This document shows positions 49,606 to 59,000 of a stretch of DNA of 64,000 nt, one piece after another; position 1 is the first letter of the stretch; the number at the start of each line of letters is the position of its first letter. Source of the DNA: Lycorma delicatula (Eukaryota > Arthropoda > Insecta > Hemiptera > Fulgoridae); contig NC_134458.1 of the NCBI RefSeq assembly GCF_047948215.1, forward strand, positions 89,731,260 to 89,795,259, read 5' to 3'. Made by a program: the position numbers and the translations under genes. The notes below the pieces were generated by a model that saw only the letters and a list, made by a program, of their open reading frames with translations, did not search any database and was not told the origin of the DNA.

Positions 49606-49830
49606 TTGGTTCAAGGCCATCAACTTTTATCTTGGAGACATCAACATGAGGTTGAACTGGAACCCTAAGTGGAGATTGCGGAACCGGTAGACCACCATAA
49701 TGTACATTAACTGTGTAGTTTCCTGGAGTGGGAGCACAGTAGTCCACTGTATATGTGTTGTCTTCATTATCTGTTAACTGGAATGGAATTTGGGTACCTT
49801 TATCATTACTTATGAGGATTTCAGCTTCTC
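49606..49830 (-). CDS. cher: filamin exon E: body of third repeat
   Basis: The exon is 225 nt, with acceptor TTGTTAACAG and donor GTAAGTCG, entering with two bases and leaving in phase 1. It reads GEAEILISNDKG, then DNEDNTYTVDYCAPTPGNYT, VHYGGLPVPQSPLRVPVQP, and the next repeat's opening VSKIKVDGLEP. DN..NTYTV and the closing YGG.PVP.SPL motif are diagnostic. The opening of the next repeat lacks the usual GPG and has DGLEP instead; vertebrate filamin A has a similar SGLG at one repeat, by recall. Confidence 0.95.
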
Positions 49831-50649
49831 CTGTTAACAATAAAAATATATTTTTACACAATAATCATAATTAGTACCATTGTTTACATTGCACAAATGG
49901 TTTAGTATAATATTTGGAACAATAAACACATAAGTGAGCTAAAGACATTCAAAAGATAAAGCAGTTTTAAGCAATTTGAACAATCCTAATGAAAACCAAG
50001 AAAAATAAATGGCAACATATTTCCAAAACTTGTCATAAGGTTATAAATATTATAGATATTTACTATACTAAAATTACTTCTGCACAACCAGAAGAAGTAC
50101 CTTATAAACTGGGATGAAATAAATAAATCTTTATTCTGATGGGTACATAAAAAATACATTATATAACTCATTCAATGTAAGATAAATCATAAATATAAAA
50201 TCAAATTATAAGATAAAAGATAGATGTTGAAAGTTCATATTAATTATTTAAATACGAATGTATGAAATAATATTAAGGTATACACTTTAAATCAAAAAAA
50301 TTACTGCATAATAATTCACAATTCAGAAACTGCTACTGAAAATTATTCTGACCACATATTTACCTACACATTGATTGGGATGCAAATAAAGCACGTTTAT
50401 AAGATAAAGATAATTGCTTGTAATATAAAACAAATTAATTAACATAGTTTGTATTTTATTCAATATGATCAAAATACAACAGTTTACAATAAAATAGAAA
50501 TACTTGTCATTTTCACAAATAAAAAAAGAAGAAAATTTTAACAAACTGGAAACAGGAACTTCTAGCTCCATCAGCAAAGTTGAGTTTTAAAAAATCACAA
50601 GAAAATGGAAAAACATTATCAATAATTTATAGGCAAGCTTATACCATAA

Positions 50650-50668
50650 ATATATATATATATATATT
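50650..50668. repeat. TA microsatellite
   Basis: About 18 bp of alternating A and T, roughly 180 bp from the dispersed repeat copy at 50845. Confidence 0.9.
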
Positions 50669-50844
50669 AATTATTAACTACTGTAAGAGTGGTAGAGTGG
50701 TGTACTGTGAGAGTACATAAAACAAATATTAAAAAACTTAAAAATGAGAAAACATAAAATATTATTAATAAACAAAAAATCTGTATGAACAACACAACTT
50801 TACTGCCTTTACTGGAATGGTGTAAAATATACATTTTGTGTACA

Positions 50845-50985
50845 GACTGATGATGTGGGATCTCGCGAAAGTTGACTATTGGTATTAGTTTTTTTAGGTT
50901 TTATCTGTTACTGTGTTCTGGTGGTTAAGTTATTAATAATGAATTTAATTAACACAGTGTTCAATATATTGATGAATTATTTGTG
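50845..50985 (+). repeat. dispersed repeat copy 2 (pairs with 26775-26928)
   Basis: The segment starts ACTGATGATGTGGGATCTCG, includes GTTACTGTGTTCTGGTGG, and ends GATGAATTATTTG, in the same order and orientation as copy 1. Both copies are next to TA tracts. Confidence 0.65.
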
Positions 50986-51545
50986 ATGGAATACCCATCG
51001 CATAAAATTCTGCAGTTCAATCATCAGATCAAGCTATTATTTACTTATTTTATTTTGCTATAATTTTAGTAATATCTTTTTTGCTTTACTAACATTAAAT
51101 TTTTAGATTTATTTCACCATTTTACATTTTTTAACATTTACTATCTACATGATTAATTTACTTTGAACAAAGATATTATATTTAAAATACTACATAACTA
51201 ACTTCATAGTCTAATATGCATAAATTCACTGAAAGTAAAGTCAAATTTTAGTAAAGTACTGAAAACCAGGAGTAAAATGAATTTATAGTATAATGAGAGT
51301 AAAATTTCGGAATTACCTTGCACTGACAAGTGCACAGTCAAATAATTATATTTATACCTTTTACATAGTTTTAGAAATGCCATCTAATAACAGAAAAGAT
51401 CACAAATTAGTCCCTCAAGTTTATTGTAACTGATATTCTATGTATTCTAAAGAAATCATTATCCAGCTTTTTACCTAAAGAAAACATTACATATCTAAGG
51501 AAACCTCAGGGGTGTAAAATACATTGTGATTGAAATTTGAAATAC

Positions 51546-51708
51546 CTTGTCCAGCATCACGACAATCAATGTTGAAATGCGTTGGCGTGTTAGATTTAAC
51601 CCCCTTTTCTACACCAGGTCCAAATATCTGTACTCTTGATGGATTTAATGGCTGAGATACAAATACTCTATATGGACTTTTACTAGTTGCAACTCCACCA
51701 TAATTTAC
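51546..51708 (-). CDS. cher: filamin exon D: end of second, start of third repeat
   Basis: The exon is 163 nt, entering in phase 0 and leaving in phase 1, with acceptor AATTTTCAG and donor GTATTTC. It encodes VNYGGVATSKSPYRVFV, the closing strand of repeat 2, a linker LNPSR, and VQIFGPGVEKGV followed by TPTHFNIDCRDAGQ, the opening of repeat 3. The split glycine codon (G/GA) is completed by exon E. Human filamin A has about one further repeat between this point and the sequence resembling exon E, so the direct D to E join is an insect-type shortening rather than a missing exon. I searched 49831-51545 by eye and saw no extra exon. Confidence 0.95.
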
Positions 51709-52886
51709 CTGAAAATTTTCAACATTATAATTAAAATAAGACATTCTACCTTTAAATGTAACCAAAAAACTTGTAGAAAAAATTCTTTCATAAATATAGT
51801 AATGAAACTTAATTTTAGTAACCATGATGTACAGTTATAATATTCATGTGGAAACTAAATAAGTGTTGCGATAAGTAACAAAAATATAATTAAAATATAT
51901 TAACATTTTAAATGCCATAAGATCACTGAAGGACTTGCCTAGTGCTTTAATTTTTTTTTTTTTTGAGAAAATACTCTAATTTTTTGTAATTGCTTTCACT
52001 ATCAAGGTGAATTATTTGTAGATTTTAATATGAAATTCTATACAATAATAATAATAATTCTATATAATAATAAGTGTTTTCTGGACATCTTAATAAAGCA
52101 AATTAGACTATTTTAAGGATGAAAAGCTGAGACCCTGATGGGATTTTGTAGCCTTAACAAGACAACATTTTTTTACACTGTTTAATCTTTATAAAGTTTG
52201 AGACACCATATTGGGTTTCAGTGACCAAAGACTGAATGTATAAATATTGTAAAGCTATAAACAAATCACTTTTTTCTGTATTAAATAAAGAAATAAATTG
52301 GTTAAAAAAGTTAAAAAAAAATAAAAATCAATTTTCTCCCTATCTGTTATTTATTATTCAATAAACAACTTGTCAAAATTATAATTTTCTATCTTAAGTA
52401 GTAAAAAAATAATATTTAATGAAATTCACAATTCACTTTTAGAAAATACAAGCAGGTTGCAAATTGAACAGACAGAATAAAAAGATTACTTACAGCAAAT
52501 AGGTTAATATGGATTAATGACAAACACAGTTTACAACAGATTGAATAATATTTTTTTCAAGAATCATAATGATTTTATTTGTATAATGTTCATGAATTCA
52601 ATCAAATTGATTTTGCACATACATAACCCAAAAAAAATAAAAATTTCAAAACATTTTTAAGCAGAGAAAAAATGTTACATGTATTATCTAATATTTTACA
52701 TGATACATGTAAAATTTGTCTTAAATTTGTAAATCTAATTTTAGATGTATCATACTTTTAATGCATGATATATGATGAAAAAAAGAAACCGCAAACACAA
52801 ATAAATGAATTCTAATTGAGTGGTATTATGTTACTTTTTTAATACTTTCTCAGATTTCAAATAACTATGATAATATAAATTTGTTT

Positions 52887-52941
52887 AAAAGATGGTTAAA
52901 GACGCTTTCATCTTGATGGAAGTGTCTTTAATTTATTTCAT
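52887..52941. repeat. imperfect hairpin
   Basis: TTAAAGACGCTTTCAT (52896-52911) pairs with ATGGAAGTGTCTTTAA (52916-52931) at 14 of 16 positions around a CTTG loop. Outside it, AAAAGATGGTT and AACCATATCTTTT can extend the stem after an asymmetric bulge. It could be a small foldback element. Confidence 0.7.
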
Positions 52942-54006
52942 AACCATATCTTTTCCTTCTATAAAAGATAAAACATGAAATATTTTCATGAATGCACCTT
53001 AAAAAGTAAAAGTAAATGCACCTGTAAAAGTAGATTTATGATTTTTATATGTTTGTTTTTAATATTCTTCCAAATAACATAATAACATAAAAAGATATTA
53101 TAACTACGGTTAACATACAGTAGTAGTACAAAACCAACAAGAATCCTATTGTGAAAAATAATTTCAAATTAAGCTGAATTTATTTGTAAAAGTAAATTAA
53201 GAAATATGATTATTATCGATATGTAAACAGCAAAATAAATATAATTACTTGTTTCTTATTTTGGGGATATGTCAAGAAAAATAATATTAATTCCTACGTT
53301 AATACAAAATAAAACCAAGCTAACAGCAGTATAACAGCAAAACAAGATAAACAACATAATGTGAAAAAACTATTAATTTTATGGTTGAATAAAGAAATAT
53401 AAGGCATTTGTAAATAATGTAAGAGAATTATTACAACATGCTATTGGAAATATAAAGCAATACTCAAGACAGTTTACACTAATTATAAACATCAAGAAAT
53501 TTGCATATCCTACACTGCCAAAAAATATTATCACGAGTGCTACTGATTGTTTATTACTGTTGAATTATGAATTTCAAACAAACAAAAAATTAGCATCTGT
53601 TAAAATTTTGAATAATAGCCAATAAACATCAAGTCATAAGAAACATGAAAGAGATGAATGTTTACGAGTGTGCATGCTTCACTTGTGCAATTATTCTTCA
53701 TTGCGGTATTACAAATATTAAACATAAGAAGAAAGAATATTAAACATAACAACTGAATTGTATAAAATAAAAAACTGTTTAAAGTAGTCAATCATTATGT
53801 CCAGGGCAAACAGAAAATAACCACTTTTGGATTAGCATCTCTAACCACGTACCTGAATATGTGGTGTTCAATCGTCTTTAATTTTGATTTAGCCTATAGC
53901 TGGGTGTTAAATCTTTATCTCCAATTATTATTCTCAAATAACTATAAATGGAGTAAGTTAGCATTGTCAGTACCCATCCAGTCATTACTAATGTTAAGTA
54001 GGCAAA

Positions 54007-54026
54007 CATGTAAATATATTTACATG
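54007..54026. repeat. 20-bp perfect palindrome
   Basis: CATGTAAATATATTTACATG equals its own reverse complement. It lies 27 bp before the first copy of the 140-bp direct repeat. Confidence 0.85.
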
Positions 54027-54052
54027 CTTTCAAAATATATTTATATTTATAT

Positions 54053-54193
54053 TTAATTTGCTTTGCTTTCATGCAATATCAGTGAAAAATGCATTTTTAG
54101 CTACTTACAGTAAAACCATTCAATTTTAATCTACAGGCAAACCTTGCTATGAAAGATTGTGTTACTTGTTTCCCAACAAAAATGAGAAACATT
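54053..54193. repeat. 140-bp direct repeat, copy 1
   Basis: The copy runs from TTAATTTGCTTTGCTTTCAT to ATGAGAAACA. It is nearly identical to 55154-55299, differing by one 8-nt insertion and a handful of substitutions, which implies a recent duplication or paired terminal repeats. Confidence 0.9.
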
Positions 54194-55153
54194 GTATAAT
54201 AATTATTATATAATTATTAATATACTATTATTTTTTAATGTAAATATATTTTAATAATGGTTTCTTCTATCATTTTAAATCCAGAGAGACTAGCTCAAAA
54301 TTTATTTAAAATTTTGATAATATGATTTTGAAATATTTTAGAGATTTTTTGAAATTTTTTAAAAGACAGATTTTCTAATAAATTGTACAGGGATGTAAAG
54401 CCAAATTGAATTAGTATATATATTTATCCCAATAATAAAAACTTGGATATTGGATATGGCATATACTTATAGTATTGCTGATGAGTTAATTCATTCAGAG
54501 GTAAATTGCAAAACAATCTTTCTGAAAGAGAGGATGGAGACAAAATTCGAAATGTTTTATATGAAAGTAGTTTAAATTTTTTGTTTTAAATTTTATTTAT
54601 TGAAATTGTTTATTGAAGTTCATTCTTAGCAAGTAAATAATAAAAAAAATTACCAGAAATCCATGACTCCCATTCTCCAGTTCAAAATTAAGCAAAAAAA
54701 AAAACAATATTATTAAAGCTGTTTAAAATTTTCTCTTACTTTAATGTATTCAAATGAAAAACAACAAAAAAGTTTCATTAACAACCCCATTTTAAAATTA
54801 AAAAATAAAACTTCTATAAAATTTGTTAGTAATCTTTTCAATTTTTAACTTCTTTAGTAAATGTTCTTAGATATAATCGTACTTTGCTAGATGCATTCAC
54901 CACAAGTAAATAACAAAAAATATTTCTACTAGAGTGCAGTTGGAGCTCAGTTAAAATTAAAAAAAAAAAATGATTTAAAATATTTAAGAAAGTTTTTGGT
55001 AAAATACACAGTAAGTGAAAAAATGCCAAATAATTACACCTATAGCTATGGTCATTTTTAAGATAAAGTGTACACTAAAAATTTGGTTAAAATCAATTTG
55101 GTGTTCATGGATGATGTTCAAAGCAAAATACCTATATAAAACAATATAATGCA

Positions 55154-55299
55154 TTAATTTGCTTTGCTTTCATCTGAAATGCAATATCAGTGAAAAATGC
55201 ATTTTTAGCTACTTACAGTAAAACCATTCAATTTTAATCTACAGGCACACCTTGCTATGAAAGATTATGTTACTTGTTTCCTAACAAACATGAGAAACA
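55154..55299. repeat. 140-bp direct repeat, copy 2
   Basis: Same orientation as copy 1 and about 1.1 kb away. About 960 bp of AT-rich sequence without a recognised frame lies between the copies. Confidence 0.9.
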
Positions 55300-56636
55300 A
55301 TAAAAATTTTTATTCTGATATTTACAGAACAGAGAACCCAATTACAACAAATAAAACATTAAAAGTAAATTTTGACTATTTCCTAAATTTTACTTGTTTG
55401 AACCAAATAGAGTTATCTTTAATAGAACAAGTTTCAATCAGTGACAGAGCATATATCAACATATAAAAAGTGAAACTGTCAATTTTGACAACTTCAGATG
55501 CAACAGTTCCTCAGTTTTTATTACTAGTAAAAAACAAATAGACATAGCCTACTTTCTGACTTATATATGATTATATAAATGGGATTTTTAGAGGCTGGAA
55601 ATGAAGAAATTTGGAAAAATATTTTCATTTGCAATGAAAAAGTTGTCGTTTAATTACAACCAGATAATTTTTAATGTTCTGATGAAGTAGTGTATGAATT
55701 TTTCATTGTTATACAATAATTAAATTAAATTAAATATTCTGCCATATAACTGAAGGAAAACAAAACCAAAATGTAATAAAAAAATGTGGAACCTAAAACT
55801 GATCTGAATTTAACAGTTAATTCTTCATTTATTTTTAAAGTTAAATATTAATAAAACATTCATTAGTATTTTATCAAAATGCATCCTAGTAACAAAAATT
55901 AAATTAATAGAAAATTTGAAATAATGTACCCTATCACTTATTTATTCTTTAATTATTATTATTATTATTGCAAGAACTTTGGTGGGCACCACTTACTCAG
56001 ATAATGGCAATACATTTTTTAAATAATAAAGTTAACATTTATCGGTTAAAAACTATACAGACCAAATATGATTTCTGTCACGATCAATTAAAATATTTTA
56101 ATTTTATTGAACTGCACTAATTCACTTTAATTTATAATATGAAAACAATTTCATATTTGCCAATAAAACATAAAAAAAGACTAGTATAGCAGTAGGGTAA
56201 GTGCTCAGAAATTATTTATTAAAATATACTTTGAATTCTTTAATGCAAACCTAAAACCAAATCATGGAATTGAATCCTGTTATAATCATTTTGCAACTTT
56301 GCAACACCTAGAACATCTCAAGGAGCAACATTTTGAAAATAAAAGTATGTGAACTAATTTAAATGAAAATGACTGAAGCCATGCTTAATAAACCAGTTCC
56401 TGTTCAAATTGCTGTAACGACACACCGAATCAAATTCTATAACAAAATTTTTTAAAAACTTATCATCACTGACTGTCCTAGACAAGAATACAGCAAAGTT
56501 CCACTTCAATAATCTTAAAAAATGTAGTAATGTAAATTGCAGTTTCTATTTGATTGGGTAACTGTATACTATGACATTTTTTTTTTGGAATGTTTTAGTC
56601 GATATCTAAACAAACAAAAAATCATAACTGTATTAC

Positions 56637-56744
56637 CTGTACAGCATGTCTTCCTCCAGATTTTGGTGTGTAACTGCATGTATATGTACCATCTCTGTTG
56701 TCTCTCAAGTTCATATCAACATTAGTGCTCTTAGCATCCAAAAC
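56637..56744 (-). CDS. cher: filamin exon C: middle of second repeat
   Basis: This is a second 108-nt, phase 0-0 exon, with acceptor AAATTACAG and donor GTAATAC. The translation begins VLDAKSTNVDMNLRDN and continues RDGTYTCSYTPKSGGRHAVQ, the D to F strands of the repeat begun in exon B. The DN.DGTY..SYTP core is typical of the family. Because both B and C are symmetric 36-codon exons, skipping either would keep frame but destroy the Ig fold. Exon D supplies the last strand (VNYGGVATSKSPYRV). Confidence 0.95.
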
Positions 56745-58293
56745 CTGTAATTTTAAATAAAATTAATGAATGCATTAGAAGTGATACAACAAATATTTTT
56801 GTATTCAGTTATTAACTTATGACAATTATACACCAGTTACAAAATCTAATTAAAATTTTACATGATGATGAGAGTAAGACTATGTAGGTGAAAATGAGAA
56901 TTTTAATTATACATCAGGTTTCTTTCAGTTTAACTTAAGTTAACATGAAATAGCTAAATCTGCACCATAACTAAACAGTTACTAGTAACTTGATATGAGG
57001 TAACTGGCACAACCAGTCTCAAAGAAGTAACATTACTCTTTGAGAAAACTACACCGATGGTGATCTTATCTTCGTATTTCTGGAATATGCAACATTTCTG
57101 GTATTTTTGGAATACAACACATAAAATAGGTACAATATTTTTTGCACAACAATAAAATAGGACAGATATGAATATATTAATTACATTAAAAACTGTATAA
57201 CTTAATTAACAGCTTCACTTAAATTATTTAAAGGGAGTTAGATGAAATTAATACATCCATTATATTCTCATGGATCTAAAATGAGGAAATGTCTCGGGTG
57301 ATATAATCTAGAAAATAAAGCATGTAAAAAAGAAGTGAACTGTAAAAATCAATAAAATTCAAACAATCAAAGCCGCATTTATTAAACTGGTTTCCATGAA
57401 CAAGATTTCAACACTGGGTATAGTTTCTTTCTGTAAGTGTATAGTGCTGGCCTCTTAAAATCATTTTAAAAATTGAGGACAATGAACATACGTAAGCCAC
57501 AACACGTTCAATATTATTATTTGCTGCAAAGTGTTTATATACCTCTCCACCTTCAGCATGAGATTTGAGCATAAAATATGCTGAAATCTCTAGATCAGCT
57601 ACATATGCTAGTAAATAACTATGACATCTACAAAATCATGGATGATCACAGTTTAGACATACATATCAGAAATACAAAGTTGTTTCTACACTTTAGTTAG
57701 CTTTCATTAACACTGCCTTGTTTGAGTACTAAAACAAGTACGAGTTAGCAGATATTAAAGTAGCAGTATTATTAACAAGTTATTAACACCTGCAATAACT
57801 ACAGGTTTTAATAAGTTACCTCTAGCAATTAATGCTATTAGACATATTACACTGCTTTATTCATTGACCAGAACGATGAAACAAGGGAGGGAGTTAACTT
57901 ATGAAAAAGGAAAACATAAAGACAACTTAGTTTCTGAATATTTATATGGAAATATGTTTTCACAATACATAGTTTCATCTTTTCAGAGCTATAATGCACC
58001 ACCTTTATAAGTTACGGTAACAAAAAAGGATCTTCTGAATCACACTCCATATTTTTATAAACTGATTAATTTTTTATGTTTAAAAATATTGTTTTATTGC
58101 TGTAAATTTTAAATAGAAAATTGATTTAATTTTTTTTTACATTTCACAGAGGTAAATATATAACTTGCATAAAAAAATGTTTAATTAGGCAAAATATTGG
58201 ACAGGACACATTCTTCATATCCCTACTATAAATGATACATTACCTGTGTTTCCTACATTAGTACATTCTATCACAGCAGAATAGGCTTTGTTT

Positions 58294-58625
58294 AGTCATA
58301 TTGCACAGCAACCCACTGGGTTGGTGTAGTGGTGAATGCGTCTTCCCAAATCAGCTGATTTGGAAGTCAAGAATTCCAGTGATCAAGTCCTAGTAAAGTC
58401 AGTTATTTTTACACGGATTTGAATACTAGATCGTGGATACTGGTGTTCTTTGGTGGTTGGGTTTCAATTAACCACACATCTCAGGAATGGTTGAAATGAG
58501 ACTGTACAAGACTACACTTTGTTTACACTCATACATATCATCCTCATTCATCCTCTGAAGTAATACCTGAACAATAATTCCCGGAGGCTAAACAGGAAAA
58601 AGAAAGAAAGTCATATTGCACAGCA
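58294..58625 (+). mobile_element. tRNA-derived SINE with 17-bp target-site duplication
   Basis: AGTCATATTGCACAGCA occurs perfectly at 58294-58310 and 58609-58625, enclosing a 298-bp body (58311-58608). The head has an RNA polymerase III A box (TGGTGTAGTGG, 58322-58332) and a degenerate B box (GATCAAGTCC, 58381-58390) about 50 bp later. The body ends in an A-rich GAAA tail. Between the boxes, where a tRNA anticodon arm would be, lies a near-perfect palindrome around AAATCAGCTGATTT. The intact target duplication means insertion was fairly recent. Orientation is antisense to filamin. It needs a LINE partner for movement; which one is unknown. Confidence 0.93.
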
Positions 58626-58824
58626 CTAATCTGCTTCTGAAATAAAGTGTCAAGTATGCTCACGTATTAATACAGTGTATAATTCATCACTTCTTTTCAA
58701 GACTTTCAACTAGTGAAATTTCTTTCAGACCATTATCATTATACATCAATAACATAAATGTTATAAATACTAAATTAAAAAAATACAATTTTTTAGTTGA
58801 TCCTACTTTATTTTTTTTTTTTTA

Positions 58825-58886
58825 ATAAGAAGATTTTAATAATAAGAAGATATTTTTAATAAGAAGATATTTTTAATAAGAAGAAG
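58825..58886. repeat. AATAAGAAGAT(A) short tandem repeat
   Basis: Several copies of a TTTTAATAAGAAGATA-like unit lie immediately downstream of the exon B donor on the transcribed strand, where they form a TC-rich stretch. Confidence 0.75.
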
Positions 58887-58892
58887 ACCTAC

Positions 58893-59000
58893 CTGAACAT
58901 CAAGAGGTGCTGATCCAGCTCGGCGTGTATCAATTGTAAACTCAGTCGGTTTACCTTTAGCAACACCATCCCTTTCAATTCCTTTGCCAAAGCATTCAAC
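58893..59000 (-). CDS. cher: filamin exon B: start of second repeat
   Basis: This exon is 108 nt, exactly 36 codons, phase 0 at both ends, with acceptor AAACACAG and donor GTAGGT. It begins VECFGKGIERDGV and continues KPTEFTIDTRRAGSAPLDVQ, the A to C strands of a filamin repeat. The usual GPG is GKG here, a mild departure from consensus. It joins exon A (PEK) and exon C (VLDAK) without frame change. By recall the match is human filamin A repeat 5. A Penelope-like fragment begins about 150 bp upstream of its acceptor and a SINE lies about 270 bp downstream of its donor, so this small exon sits tightly between two insertions. Confidence 0.95.

Larger units (their letters stand above)
49831..51545 (-). 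other. cher: intron between exons D and E
   Basis: The intron is 1715 bp, GTATTT to GTTAACAG. It holds the second copy of a dispersed repeat (50845-50985) and a TA microsatellite (50650-50668). No extra filamin exon is visible, which supports the direct D to E join. Confidence 0.85.
51709..56636 (-). other. cher: intron between exons C and D
   Basis: The intron is 4928 bp, GTAATA to ATTTTCAG. It contains a hairpin (52887-52941), a 20-bp perfect palindrome (54007-54026) and a pair of about 140-bp direct repeats (54053-54193 and 55154-55299). Everything else is AT-rich with no recognised coding relic. Confidence 0.85.
56745..58892 (-). other. cher: intron between exons B and C
   Basis: The intron is 2148 bp, GTAGGT to AATTACAG. 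It contains the SINE with its target-site duplications (58294-58625). From 56745 to 58290 I see no other element. Short AATAAGAAGAT tandem copies lie at about 58825-58880, next to exon B. Confidence 0.85.

Noticed and set aside
51300..51340. Exon-like end with GTAATT donor in intron D-E
   Set aside because: The translation upstream is not filamin-like, and exons D and E already join in frame.
58311..58395. tRNA gene
   Set aside because: Only A- and B-box-like motifs remain; the anticodon arm is replaced by a palindrome, and the unit is flanked by a target duplication, so it is a SINE head.
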